Shown here piece after piece: positions 35,603-46,500 of a stretch of DNA of 64,000 nucleotides. Position 1 is the stretch's first letter; every line of letters begins with the position of its first letter. Both the position numbers and the translations under genes were made by a program. The DNA lies in the NCBI GenBank assembly GCA_910589485.1, contig CAJUSW010000003.1:240650-304649 (forward strand), given 5' to 3'. This DNA is from an uncultured Duncaniella sp. (GTDB lineage Bacteria > Bacteroidota > Bacteroidia > Bacteroidales > Muribaculaceae). Under the pieces are notes generated by a model. That model had not been told where the DNA came from and did not search any database. It saw nothing but the letters and a program-made list of their open reading frames with translations.

Positions 35603-38600
35603 TCAGATCTTACGGAACCAATACACTTTCCCTGCTGTTGACGGTAACATGTATTGACCCTTGATCTTGATGCCCTTATTGACCACTGTGGAAACACCGG
35701 TCTTTGGATCTATTGACTCTACGCGATATTTTCCCTGCTCAAGATCCACAGGCACATTTCCATCGGCCACGGAGTATATAATGCAACCGTCCTTCTTTGA
35801 AAGCATAGTGTAGGACTCATCCACACGTGGCACTACATTCATTGTAGCAGCCTCGGCAAGGAACTTCTGATCCTTGACAGGAATACCGGCAAGCGAACCT
35901 CCGCCCATGAACACAGCCCATGCCATATCGGGATAATTCTGGGCATAGTATATCACAGCTTTCTCAGGATATTTGGCTCGATACTCGCTCACGGCATTAT
36001 AGGCCTGGTCAAAAGTCACCTTGCCCACCTTCATCTTTCTTGCATGCTGGCGCGGTGCAAGATTCTTGCCACCCTCGGGAGCATATACACCGTCGGTTTT
36101 GTAATGCCAGTAACGGATATCAATAATATCCACCACGTCGGCATATTTCGGATTGGCGAGTATAGCATCCTGCACATCCTTGGTCGCACTCAATGCCACC
36201 TTCACATCCTTGCCTGTCTCCTTCTGCCACTCATCTATCACATCGAGCCAGAACTCGGTGAAATGCTGAGGACCGGTATATTCCGCACTAATGAAATGAA
36301 TCACATTGGGATTGTCGGCAAACTGGTCGAGATTCATTCTTATGTAGTCACGGTGCAATTTACGACGCTCGGGATGATTCACATCATAGAACATATCAGC
36401 CACAAAGATGCGCTTATCACCGGCAAATGGCACAGGCTCGGGGAAATCAGTAGAATTGATATTGTTGGTCGAGCGCCACGGCGAATCCACCCAGTGAGCG
36501 CCAGCCTCCAGGATGTTGTGCTGGAAATAATGCTGATTGAAGAGCAGTTTACCCTTCTCGGCACCCTTCTCGGCGAAATCATTCAACCTCTGCCAATACC
36601 ATGCGTTAGGACGAGTGAGGTCATACTTGCTCAGGCCGTCCCATGCTGTCCCCTCGCCACTGCGGGCAAAAGGCTGCTCATAGAACGGAGCCCACACATC
36701 ACCGTCGCGACGGCGTATGCGCTCATGATCATCCCTGCGGCGCTCGTACCACAGTCCATAGTTGTGATCCAGGACAAGGATATCAGCCTCCTCCATATAT
36801 GCAAGCGTGGAATCTATGCGGTCAGTCAGCCCGAGGCCCTCACGGCCCGGCACAAAGCGAGTGACATGAGGCTTAGCCTTCACCGTGTATGAAGGCTTGA
36901 TCTTGCCGTTCCACCAGGGCACCTCCTGACGGCCACCGGTCAGAGCCGATCCGTCCATCACTATCACGCCATTGACCACATCGTATGTGTGCTCCTGCAC
37001 CTTGGGTTCTGCCACCTTCTTAACCTTAATATCATCCACATTCTTCACGCCATTGGATGAGACGTCGGCAAGCACAGGCGCATCCTCAATCCACTTCACG
37101 AGAGTGAGACGAGGAATGTAAGCCTCCTTGGCAAGCTCCATGGCAGCCTCTACCGTGGGACTGCTCGTGGCATTGGTAGCCATGGGAAGTATGCGCGACT
37201 GTGACTCGGGCACATCCTTACCGAGACGCTCGGCAAGCTGAGCGTAGAAGAAACTGCGGGGCTGAACATGATTGTTGGACTGCCCCCAGAAACCGTCGCC
37301 TGAGAATTGAGCCCAACTTCCGTAAGCCGCATTGCTCGCATCCTCAGCCGGAGTGTAGCACTCTATCTCGGCAGCCGTACACTGCCAGAACAGCGAATTA
37401 CCGGTATTCCATCCGGCACCATTCTTGTCCTGACCGAGATTCTTGAACGAAAGATTATTGCCATCGATATTCACCACATCGAAAAGCAATCCGGGAGCCC
37501 ACGCATCAGAAGCACCGCTGAAACCGAGCGATTCCTCAGCCTCACACTGCACGAACGCATTGGGGCCGGCAGCATACATTCCGGCCGAGAAGTCATGGAT
37601 ACCATGCTTGGAATAGCATCGCTGGAACAGGTTCTGCTGACCGAGCGACAGGAAAGTCGAACGGCGCATACCTCCCACCTCCGACACCGGCTCGGTAGAA
37701 CGGCAATCCTCAACAGTGATGCACGAAGCCGTGGGCTGAAGTATCACCGCACTTCCTGCAAAATTCCTGAAATCTACCTTTCTCACCCAGCAATCCTCGG
37801 CATTGGAAATGCTTATGCCATCCCAGCAATGGTCCTCATCCTTGGGATACTTCTTATCGTAGGCCGACACAAGGGTCAGATACTCCACGCCCACCTCGGA
37901 GATGCGTCCCGGCCAGGTGTAAGTCATAAGGCTGGATTCTCCCCACTTGCTGTCCAGAGCCATGGTCACAGGATAGTCGATGGTGACATCATTACCCGAG
38001 ACCGATGTGATATCACGGTCCCATCGCAGATCTATGTCGCCGGCTTTCCACCCGAGGGCGCTGATACCACCGCCGAATATATCGCAACCTATCGAAGCGA
38101 TCCACTCTTTGGAGCTCGGACGCACGATGAATACCCGCTCACCGGCCTTAAGCCCCTTGGAATCGCTCACCTGGAATGTCCGGGAGTTGACAGGCACGTA
38201 GGCCGATGTTATAGCCACCGTATCGGTTACCACCGGGTTATACACGCCCTCGACATATATCAGAGCTCCGCGGTCCACTCCATTCTTCACGAGAGTGGTA
38301 GAATTTACCCCATTGCCACGGAGCACTACGCCCGAAGCCGAGATGCGCAGAGGGGTGGAAAGTTCAAACGTACCCTTGTCGAGAAGCACAGCTCCACGCC
38401 GCCCGTCAGGTCCCGCGGGCAAGGAGGATACATAATCGATAGCCTTCTGTATGCGGGCCGAGTTATCGCCGGCCTGCCATGATACGAACACCGAATTGGG
38501 CACAGCCGGAACAGCCTCGGATGAATTGCGGTAGCCACACGACGAATAGTCGAGCACCCGGTTCCCCCGGGCATCCGTCTCATATGTCAGCTTCCCATCG

Positions 38601-38689
38601 ACCTGCTTCACCGGAAAAAACTCCGGAGCAGCCATGACCGTCAGCGACGAGCACACAGCCATGCCGATAATTAATAAATGATTTTTCAT
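35603..38689 (-). CDS. Secreted beta-helix protein with C-terminal DUF4955/DUF6298-type region
   Basis: 1028 residues from the ATG at 38687-38689, which starts a good signal peptide (KNHLLIIGMAVCSSLTVMA); a frame extension to 38737 is rejected because it precedes the signal. The N-terminal half (to about 520) has pectate-lyase-superfamily features: ARIQKAIDYVSS, GAVLLDKGTFEL, the loop GVVLRGNG and repeated VEDC/VRKVDF turns of a parallel beta-helix. The C-terminal half resembles a glycoside-hydrolase-like barrel (FNQHYFQHNILEAGAHW, DIIDIRYWHYKTDG). From memory such proteins carry DUF4955 and DUF6298. Activity is not established. It is the last gene of the pectin-type locus. Confidence 0.72.
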   Translation of the reverse strand: MKNHLLIIGMAVCSSLTVMAAPEFFPVKQVDGKLTYETDARGNRVLDYSSCGYRNSSEAVPAVPNSVFVSWQAGDNSARIQKAIDYVSSLPAGPDGRRGAVLLDKGTFELSTPLRISASGVVLRGNGVNSTTLVKNGVDRGALIYVEGVYNPVVTDTVAITSAYVPVNSRTFQVSDSKGLKAGERVFIVRPSSKEWIASIGCDIFGGGISALGWKAGDIDLRWDRDITSVSGNDVTIDYPVTMALDSKWGESSLMTYTWPGRISEVGVEYLTLVSAYDKKYPKDEDHCWDGISISNAEDCWVRKVDFRNFAGSAVILQPTASCITVEDCRSTEPVSEVGGMRRSTFLSLGQQNLFQRCYSKHGIHDFSAGMYAAGPNAFVQCEAEESLGFSGASDAWAPGLLFDVVNIDGNNLSFKNLGQDKNGAGWNTGNSLFWQCTAAEIECYTPAEDASNAAYGSWAQFSGDGFWGQSNNHVQPRSFFYAQLAERLGKDVPESQSRILPMATNATSSPTVEAAMELAKEAYIPRLTLVKWIEDAPVLADVSSNGVKNVDDIKVKKVAEPKVQEHTYDVVNGVIVMDGSALTGGRQEVPWWNGKIKPSYTVKAKPHVTRFVPGREGLGLTDRIDSTLAYMEEADILVLDHNYGLWYERRRDDHERIRRRDGDVWAPFYEQPFARSGEGTAWDGLSKYDLTRPNAWYWQRLNDFAEKGAEKGKLLFNQHYFQHNILEAGAHWVDSPWRSTNNINSTDFPEPVPFAGDKRIFVADMFYDVNHPERRKLHRDYIRMNLDQFADNPNVIHFISAEYTGPQHFTEFWLDVIDEWQKETGKDVKVALSATKDVQDAILANPKYADVVDIIDIRYWHYKTDGVYAPEGGKNLAPRQHARKMKVGKVTFDQAYNAVSEYRAKYPEKAVIYYAQNYPDMAWAVFMGGGSLAGIPVKDQKFLAEAATMNVVPRVDESYTMLSKKDGCIIYSVADGNVPVDLEQGKYRVESIDPKTGVSTVVNKGIKIKGQYMLPSTAGKVYWFRKI

Positions 38690-38723
38690 GTTCTTATGAT
38701 TTCTAAGAGAGTGTCTAAAACGA

Positions 38724-38770
38724 GGTGCTGAAACCACGCGCCCCTATTCAAGCAACGTAGCTTCAGCACC
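38724..38770 (-). other. Intercistronic inverted repeat
   Basis: GGTGCTGAA (38724-38732) and TTCAGCACC (38762-38770) could form a 9-bp stem with a 29-base loop between the DUF3826 and DUF4955-type genes. Possibly an RNA processing or stability element. Confidence 0.4.
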
Positions 38771-38794
38771 GGTTATTGCAGTGACTTGTGATTA

Positions 38795-39463
38795 TCAGAT
38801 CTTACCACCACGGGCCTTGATACGCTCATACCAGGCCTCGCGCTCCGCCTTCAGGTCATAACCGCGGGCGGCGAGGTAATTATTGATACGACCCTTGTAT
38901 TTACCGAATGCCTCATGCTTCTTATTGGAATTTTCGGCATCCATAGCAATCTCGCGGGCCTCGATAAGCCAAGCCATTATCTGAGCCTTCTCCTCATCCT
39001 TCAGGGTGGGGATCATGTCGAGGTGAGAATCATAGGTCACCCTCACCACGCCATAGGTCATTCCGTCCTTCACGGCATCGATCTGCTCCGAAGTAAGGAA
39101 CAGCGACAGATCAGCCGGGAACTCGAAATGACAGCGATACAGCGCGGCATCAGCCTCATCGCGGGCAGCCTTGATGGCAGCGTTCTTCGCATCGCCGGTC
39201 AGCGACTCTTTGGCGGTCTTCACCTTAGCATCGCGAGCCTCATATATATCGTTGAGCTTGAAGTATCGGTTGGCGATGATGTTTGTCACCTCATTGGCCT
39301 TATCCTCATTATTCAGCTCCAGCTTATCGACAATCTTGCGTGAACGGCCCACAATCGACTCCACATACTTCGGATCGCGACCTTCGGTCTTCAGATCCAC
39401 CGCGCTTGCGGTAAAAGCCACGCCACCGAGAAGCAGGCCAAATATAAATGCTTTACACTTCAT
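38795..39463 (-). CDS. Exported DUF3826 family protein
   Basis: A 222-residue protein with signal peptide MKCKAFIFGLLLGGVAFTASA, then a largely helical, charged domain (RSRKIVDKLELNNEDKANEV, DMIPTLKDEEKAQIMAWLIE). The sequence matches my memory of DUF3826, which in Bacteroidota occurs almost only in pectin-degradation loci next to pectate lyases. The molecular role is unknown. It starts 12 bp after the pectate lyase gene. Confidence 0.75.
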   Translation of the reverse strand: MKCKAFIFGLLLGGVAFTASAVDLKTEGRDPKYVESIVGRSRKIVDKLELNNEDKANEVTNIIANRYFKLNDIYEARDAKVKTAKESLTGDAKNAAIKAARDEADAALYRCHFEFPADLSLFLTSEQIDAVKDGMTYGVVRVTYDSHLDMIPTLKDEEKAQIMAWLIEAREIAMDAENSNKKHEAFGKYKGRINNYLAARGYDLKAEREAWYERIKARGGKI

Positions 39464-39475
39464 AACTGTACAATA

Positions 39476-41212
39476 TTACATGAGTTTGCCCTTAGCGGCA
39501 AGAGTATCATAATTGTTGCGGAGATCCTTCCAGTCCACATAATTCTTGGTGGAGATACCGTTGATATACTTCTCGATATTGGTATATCCGTCGCCGGTGC
39601 AATCGGCGTTGGCATCCGAGGGATCATTGGGGTTAAGACCGTTGGCTATCTCCCACGCATCGGGCATACCGTCGCCGTCGGTGTCAACGTAAGGAGTACC
39701 CTTGTACTCGGGATAGCCACCCATCTGCATTGGGTCAGTGATAATACCGATCTTGTATGAATCCTTGGGCAGACGGCGATACTTGAACTGTCCGTCCCCC
39801 ATTGACTTGGGAGCAAGACCGCTGATGTCACCGTGATGCTTCTTGGCCAGTTTCTCGTCATAGTATGGAACGCCTGTGCGAACCTCCTCGATGATACGCT
39901 GGTCTATGATGTCACGGCAGGGAATATTGGCACCTGCATTATTGAGCACATACTCATAGGCATCTTCGGCCGACTGGATGCGCACGTAAGGCATATCAAA
40001 CGGCGAACGCGAGCGCATATACGATGTGAACTCTCCGCAATCGGGATCGCTCTCAATCTGGATACCGCCGGCCCAGTTATCGGCAGTGATTTCGGGATAA
40101 CCCTCCATGATATTACCCTCGGCAAACACGCGGCCATACACCTTGTGGTCCAGCTTGCTTCGGCCGGCCTCAGGCTTGAGGATACGGTGGCCAATATTAC
40201 CCTCCTTCGGCGTAGCGGGACCCGGCTTATAGTAATTGTTGATCATGTTGAACTTGGCAGTGTAGTCGCCACCGTCCGACGAACGGTGCACCCAGTTGAA
40301 CACCACATTGTTCACAAAGTTGAACACACCGTTCCAGCCGATCGACGGATTACGGCCCGAGTTGCTCGCCCAGAGATTGCGGGCAAACATACAGTTCTCA
40401 CCGCCGAGAGTCGAACCAAACGCATGGTTGTAAGTATCGAGAGCCTTGGCCGAGATAGTGTTCTGGATAGTCACATTCACTGTGGGGAGCTTCAGGTCGG
40501 TGCTCTTGTACTGTCCCTCGCTGGGATCATACATGTGGCGGTAGAACGAGATATTCTCATCCAATCCCCACTCGGCCGAGCAGTGGTCGATCATGATATT
40601 GCCCACGGGATTTCCACCGAACGAGTCCTCACGGTTGTGCACACGGGTGTCGCCACGACGGAAACGCATGTGGCGAACGATCACATCGTGAGTATCCACC
40701 TGGAACGACTCGCCTGCGATGCACACACCGTCGCCGGGAGCGGTCTGTCCGGCAATGGTCACATAGGGAGCGCGCACATACAGCGGTGTCTTCAGATTGA
40801 TCACGCCCGCAACGTTGAACACGATGATACGTGCCCCACCCTGCTCGCAAGCCCAGCGGAACGAGCCGGGGCCGTCGTCATTGAGGTTGGTCACGGTAAG
40901 CACCTTTCCGCCACGTCCGCCGGGAGTGTACATGCCACCACCTTCGGCACCGGGGAATGCGGGGATATTGGCTTTCAGAAGATCATCGGGACGGGATGCC
41001 CAGGGCACATACGGACGGCCCTCGCAAGCCTCTTTCTCTACAATAGTCTTGGCCACAGCCCAGGCCGAATCGGCATGCTGACGGGCAGCGGTTATCATTG
41101 TCGAATAGTCATTCCGAGCCTTCTCATTGAGCTGGGGATACTGTGCCATCATAGCCATCGGGGCCATGGCGGAAACAGCCAGAAGAGCTGTCAAAGCTTT
41201 TTTACGGTTCAT
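39476..41212 (-). CDS. Secreted pectate lyase, PL1-like
   Basis: 578 residues with signal peptide (RKKALTALLAVSAMAPMAMM). IPAFPGAEGGGMYTPGGRGG is the standard start of Bacteroidota pectate lyase domains. A beta-helix follows, with VTIAGQTAPGDGVCI, VIVRHMRFRRGD, IMIDHCSAEWGLDENIS and an arginine-rich turn. The C-terminus has a calcium-binding-type DTDGDGMPDAWEIANGLNP repeat with a second DCTGDGYTNIEKY, like thrombospondin type 3 or dockerin-like loops. It should cleave polygalacturonate by beta-elimination in the periplasm or at the surface. Confidence 0.85.
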   Translation of the reverse strand: MNRKKALTALLAVSAMAPMAMMAQYPQLNEKARNDYSTMITAARQHADSAWAVAKTIVEKEACEGRPYVPWASRPDDLLKANIPAFPGAEGGGMYTPGGRGGKVLTVTNLNDDGPGSFRWACEQGGARIIVFNVAGVINLKTPLYVRAPYVTIAGQTAPGDGVCIAGESFQVDTHDVIVRHMRFRRGDTRVHNREDSFGGNPVGNIMIDHCSAEWGLDENISFYRHMYDPSEGQYKSTDLKLPTVNVTIQNTISAKALDTYNHAFGSTLGGENCMFARNLWASNSGRNPSIGWNGVFNFVNNVVFNWVHRSSDGGDYTAKFNMINNYYKPGPATPKEGNIGHRILKPEAGRSKLDHKVYGRVFAEGNIMEGYPEITADNWAGGIQIESDPDCGEFTSYMRSRSPFDMPYVRIQSAEDAYEYVLNNAGANIPCRDIIDQRIIEEVRTGVPYYDEKLAKKHHGDISGLAPKSMGDGQFKYRRLPKDSYKIGIITDPMQMGGYPEYKGTPYVDTDGDGMPDAWEIANGLNPNDPSDANADCTGDGYTNIEKYINGISTKNYVDWKDLRNNYDTLAAKGKLM

Positions 41213-41244
41213 TACTATTGATTTGTTAGGGTTTTAAAACAGAA

Positions 41245-41285
41245 CTGATCCGGAATGTCGGGTTAGACCGACATCTCCGGATCAG
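41245..41285 (-). terminator. Strong hairpin between SusD and pectate lyase genes
   Basis: CTGATCCGGA-ATGTCGG pairs with CCGACAT-c-TCCGGATCAG: 17 bp with one bulge and a 6-base loop. On the minus strand it is followed by TTCTGTTTT. It likely reduces read-through from susCD into the enzyme genes or protects the susCD mRNA end. Confidence 0.7.
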
Positions 41286-41309
41286 CCTAAAAGATATTAG
41301 TTGGTTCTA

Positions 41310-43496
41310 TTATTCAGCAAGAGGATCGAAAGTACCCATTCCTCCATGGTAGTAATCATTCCAACCGGCTGTCTGCATGAGACCGACGTTATTGGCATGA
41401 ACACCTGAGGACAATCCCATAATATAATATGTGGGTTTGAAATCGATTTTGAGAGGAGCGTGGCTTGAATCATATGCATCACCCTTCTTGGTGTTGCGCT
41501 CAAGGTAAGTGTTATACCATGCCTTGAGAGTCTCAAGCTGATCATCAAGAGGCTGACGGTAGTCAAGAGCCGCCGGACGGGCTACGCTTCCGATAGGATC
41601 ATGTGAAAGGTCATTGTTCCAAGAATCCTTGCCAAGACCATTGTTATAGTCAGCCTTAACACGGAACTCAAGATTTTCACGACGCTGTCCGTTCATCGGT
41701 GGGAAACCAAGATAGGTACAGGTGTTTCCGTTCCAACCGGTAAGTTTCCAAGTCGAAGGTGTTCCTGCAGGCTGATTAGCTCCACCATCAAAGAGCATCC
41801 AACGACGCATATCCTCAAAACGCTTGCCCTCGAAAGCCAACTCGATCTGACGCTCATAGAGTACAGCAGCCATACATGCGGCCTGATCACTTGAGAGGCT
41901 TGACTGGAGACCACAATCACCGGTGTAACCTACACGCTGACGGATTTTCTTGAGTTGCTCTACAGCCTCAGCCATGTGACCGGCACCGCAAGCGGCCTCG
42001 GCATAGTTGAGCAATACCTCAGCGTAACGAATTTCAAGATAAGGAGTAGCACTCTGCTTGAAGCCATTATTGGACTTATCGAATACGTAAAGAGGTGAGG
42101 GATTCACGTCGAAATCATCAGTGCGCTTGCGCACATACAGCCCCTTTACATTATCCATCAGACCGTCAGGGCCATAGTTTTTACCACTCTCGATATTATT
42201 ACGATCAGCTTCAGAAGTGTACCATACGTAATTCCACAGCTGATAGTCTTTTCCATCATATACATTATGGTTCTCAGAGTCGCGGGGATCACCACTGAAT
42301 GCCCAACGCACACCGGGGAATGCGTATGTACGATAGAAACGGGGGTCACGATCCATGAAAGGAAGAGCCTGATCGTAAGTCAAACTTGACGCATCAAGGA
42401 TATTATAGACATTGGCAGTTGCCGGTCGCTTTCCATCTTTCATCGGGAACATGTCAACAAGCATAGCCGAGGGAACCTTACCACCGGTACCGGTTGTATT
42501 GGAGGGACGGATACCGGCCTCCCATGCACACCACTTACGATAGTCAGGTGCACCGGGACCAGGCATTACCAAATTGTTGTGGAGCACTACAAATACACCC
42601 TCTTCCGTGGTGTTTTCCACAAACATTTTTGCCCAATTGGAAGCGTTCACGCCGGGGGCGCCCGCATAAGCAAGGCCGTAGCCACAATTATCAATAACAG
42701 GAATAGAAGCCTTGATCACCTCATAAGCATTGTTCCAGCGTTCAGGATCGTTAGCACGGTTGAACAGAGGGCTTGCCCAAAGGAGGAGTACGCGACCCTT
42801 GAGTGCAAGAGCAGTACCGGAAGTAACACGACCGAAATTCCCGCTCTCCTCCCAACCTCCATGCGTTGTGAAAGGAGCGAGCATTTCATTTGCTTTATCA
42901 AGATCAGAGCAGATGAAGTCGATACAGTCCTTAGTAGAGGAACGGGGAACGAACGCATCTTCGGTAGGTTCCTGTACCTCAGTTATGATGGGAACACCAC
43001 CATACCATCTTACGAAGTTATAGTAGCACCATGCACGGAGGAAATAAGCCTGTCCGAGAAGTTCATTCTTCTGAGACTCGGGAAGAGAGCTTCCGCTGAT
43101 ACCTCTGATCACATCGTTGACGTTACGGAGTCGGCCCCATGCATTGTAACGGATGTTGCCGGTCTGACCCTGGAAATAGTCGGGCGCTCCATAATTGCCA
43201 TCAGTTCCGACTGTCTTTTCAGGATTTACAAATGTGCTGAAACCACAGTATTCCTCAGTTGCCTGTGATTGTTCGTCAGAACTACCGGTGCTGACATTCA
43301 TATAACTTGGTCCGGTTCCATCATCAGGAAGACACAGCATGTATGCATCAGCGAGTCGGCCAAGGGCTCCCTCATAATAGTTATATGCGTCCTCGTTTAC
43401 CTTGTCATAGCTCTTCTTGTCCTGAAGGAAATCATCGCTACAGGACGCAAATGCCACTGAAGTGAGAACTGAAAGGGTTAATATCTTGAAATTCAT
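41310..43496 (-). CDS. susD: SusD/RagB family glycan-binding lipoprotein
   Basis: A 728-residue SusD-like outer-surface lipoprotein. The signal peptide ends FASC (cysteine 19). The N-terminal helices include NYYEGALGRLADAYMLC, and AYFLRAWCYYNFVRWYGGVP is a typical SusD tetratricopeptide-like segment. The C-terminal ILRYAEVLLNYAEAA-type region appears as PYLEIRYAEVLLNYAEAAC. It captures oligosaccharide and closes over its SusC partner encoded directly upstream. Somewhat longer than the classic ~550-residue SusD, as is usual for pectin loci. Confidence 0.92.
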   Translation of the reverse strand: MNFKILTLSVLTSVAFASCSDDFLQDKKSYDKVNEDAYNYYEGALGRLADAYMLCLPDDGTGPSYMNVSTGSSDEQSQATEEYCGFSTFVNPEKTVGTDGNYGAPDYFQGQTGNIRYNAWGRLRNVNDVIRGISGSSLPESQKNELLGQAYFLRAWCYYNFVRWYGGVPIITEVQEPTEDAFVPRSSTKDCIDFICSDLDKANEMLAPFTTHGGWEESGNFGRVTSGTALALKGRVLLLWASPLFNRANDPERWNNAYEVIKASIPVIDNCGYGLAYAGAPGVNASNWAKMFVENTTEEGVFVVLHNNLVMPGPGAPDYRKWCAWEAGIRPSNTTGTGGKVPSAMLVDMFPMKDGKRPATANVYNILDASSLTYDQALPFMDRDPRFYRTYAFPGVRWAFSGDPRDSENHNVYDGKDYQLWNYVWYTSEADRNNIESGKNYGPDGLMDNVKGLYVRKRTDDFDVNPSPLYVFDKSNNGFKQSATPYLEIRYAEVLLNYAEAACGAGHMAEAVEQLKKIRQRVGYTGDCGLQSSLSSDQAACMAAVLYERQIELAFEGKRFEDMRRWMLFDGGANQPAGTPSTWKLTGWNGNTCTYLGFPPMNGQRRENLEFRVKADYNNGLGKDSWNNDLSHDPIGSVARPAALDYRQPLDDQLETLKAWYNTYLERNTKKGDAYDSSHAPLKIDFKPTYYIMGLSSGVHANNVGLMQTAGWNDYYHGGMGTFDPLAE

Positions 43497-43508
43497 TTTA
43501 TTGTTGGA

Positions 43509-46500
43509 TTAGAATGAGAGGTTAACGCCGAGAGTGAATTTTCTCAGGTTGGGATAGTTTCCATAAGTACCGGACATGGGATCCATGAAGTGGTCGGGAT
43601 ATGGATTATAGAAGCTGAAAAGATTCTGACCTGTCACATTGAAACGACAGCTTGAAACACCAATCTTGTTGACAAGCTTAGCGGGTATAGAATATGCAAG
43701 AGTCAGACGGTTGAGCTGTACTCGTGTACCACTTACGCGCCAGAACGAAGAGTTCACACTATTGACGCTTGAGTAAGCGAGGTTAGGATAGTAAGCATCA
43801 CGGTTCTCAGCCATCACGAGATTTCCTGCTCCATCATAGATATCCTGATATACGAACATATTGTCAGGATTCCAGAACGAGGGCATATTTGTCGATTCAA
43901 GCGAGTTTCCTGCCTTGAGAGCGGCTGTGGGGATAAAGCTGTATCCACCCCAGTTAGCGGCAATCTGAGCTGTGATAGAGAAACCCTTCCATGTTGCATT
44001 GAGATTGGCTGTAACGTGATAGGGATTTGAACGGTTAGAGAGGCGTACCTGGTCATTCTCCTTATCTACGATGCCATCAGGGCCTTCATAGGTACCATCG
44101 GGGAGGCGTGCACCACGAACATCTTTATATATAAGCATACCGGGACGTACCTTGTCTTTGGTCATACCCATATAAGAGATGATATTGTTCTGAGTAAAAT
44201 ACTCATCAATTTCCTGGAATGAACGGAACATACCGATGCACTGCATACCCCATGTACCCATATCGGTACGGTGTCCGGGATAGAGGCTCTTGTAACCCAT
44301 ATTCTTATCATCCCAGTCAATAAGGAGTACCTTATTGTCGGAGTAACCGGTGTTAAGTGTCACCTTATAGCTGAAATCCTTACCGATACGATCGCGCCAT
44401 GTTGCTGAAATCTCAGCTCCGTAGCTATCATATTTACCCATATTCATCTTGGCAGAAGGAGTACCTACAGTGCCGGGCACAGAAGCCGAGTAAGCGATAA
44501 GCATTTCACGGTCCCAGTTATAATAGCCGTCGATATTGAATGAGAGACGGTTGTGGAGCACATTGAAATCAAGACCAAAGTTTGACTTGTAGCTCTTATC
44601 CCAGTGAGCATCGGGGTTAATTGCGGCATTATTCTTGCTGAGTGAAATGTGGCTACCGGCATTAATATTTGTTTCTTTTCCAAATACGGGACCCTTGTCA
44701 GGATCGGTACCGTATGTCTGAAGCCAAGCCCAGTACTCGGTGTTATCACGACCGGTAACACCAAATGATCCGCGGAGTTTCAAATAATCAATGAATGTGA
44801 CATTATTGCGGAACCAATCTTCCTGCGAGGCTACCCAGCCAAGCGATACCGAGGGGAAAGTACCCCAATAATTCTTGGGAGCAAACTTTGTGGACGCATC
44901 CGAGCGGATAAGGAACTCAAGGAGATACTTGTCAGCGAAAGCATAGTTCACACGACCGATGTATGACAGGGTTCCTGACTCTGCACGGAAGAATGTTGTT
45001 GCCTGCTTGCTGTTTGGGCCTACGGCCTGAGACTGGAGACCACCGAACGACAGAGGATCCGATACGGTGCCATAAAGAGTCTCGCTCTCAAATTCTGATT
45101 TCTCTATAGAGAAGAGTGCTCCTACAGTGTGATCGCCAAAACTGCGGTTGTAGGAAACTGTAAAGTTCATCTGGTAGTTGTCGGCACGGTTCATATCACG
45201 CGATACGTAAGAAGATCCGCTACCGTTATAGATAGGAGCTCCGTTATTGCCGAGGAGGAAGTTGGACGCTTCAAGAAGAGCATCATACTGGCTCTCCTGG
45301 CCGGGTATAGGAGTATAAAGGTGTTTACCGCTACCTGAACGTTCATTCATGTAGTAGATATTATACTGCGATCCATACTGGTTGCTCTTGTCGTTGTTGA
45401 TACTCTTTGAGTAAGAGAAACGCAACTTAAGACCGTTGAGATACTTGCTCCATCCGAAATCATATTCAACTGAGGTATTGATATTGAGATTGGAGCTTGT
45501 ATTCTTGCTGAAGTCGCCCGAATCCTGAAGAGTGTAGAAAGAATAATCCTGATTGGCTTCAACGCGAGAGTTGCTCGGACCATAAGCCGAGAGAGCATAA
45601 CCGTTTACTGACTCGGGGATATAACGGGGACGAGTGAGGAGGATATTGTAGTCCTTCTCTGTTCCGGTACCACCCACCTTTACATTAGGAGTCTCCTTGG
45701 TTCCATAGTCACCGGAAACCTGGATGCTGGCCTTTACCCATTTCTTGAGAGTAACGTCAACGCCGGCGCGGTAGTTCCAACGGTTATAGCTGAGCTTGCC
45801 AAGGTTGCCATCCTGATCAAAGTAAGAAATAGAAGCATTGTAGCTGGCATTACCGGTAGCACCGCTTACACCTACACTGTGCTTCTGAGTAAAGCCCGAA
45901 GACCAATATTTGTCGAGGAGGTCATAGTTGAGATAACGCATTGCGTTGAGCTCATCTGCCTGATAGAGATCCTTGAGGGGATTGAGGGTGGTGCTGGTGG
46001 GATCAGCTGCTGTAACAGCGTTCCACAGACGGCCATAGTTATAGGCATCAAGCATCTTGGGACGTGAGATCTCATCGGTATAACCGAAAGAACCACTGTA
46101 GGAGATCGTAGGCTCACCGAGCTTACCACGCTTGGTTGTCACAAGAATAACACCATTGGCAGCACGGGCACCATACACAGCGGCGGCGGCATCCTTAAGT
46201 ACCGAGATGCTCTCGATTTCAGAAGGATCAAGGTTATTAAAAGCTACTGAACCTGAGTTCTGCTGTGTGTTACCGATACGCACGTCATTGGGATAGATGA
46301 AACCGTCGATAACGAAGAGGGGCTCCTGAGAAGTTGCACCCATAGCAGAAAGACGATCGGATCCACGAATTGTAAGACGGGCTGACTCACCGGGTCGACC
46401 TTCGCCACCACTCACGCCAAGACCGTTTACCATACCGGAAAGCGAGCTTGCAAGATTACCGTTGGCGAGATCGGCTATATCATCCATGTTTACAGTGGAG

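Noticed and set aside
37307..38482. 391-codon open frame on the plus strand
   Set aside because: Antisense to the DUF4955-type gene, low-complexity composition, no family features.
39833..41221. 462-codon open frame on the plus strand
   Set aside because: Antisense to the pectate lyase, whose motifs are unmistakable; a composition shadow.
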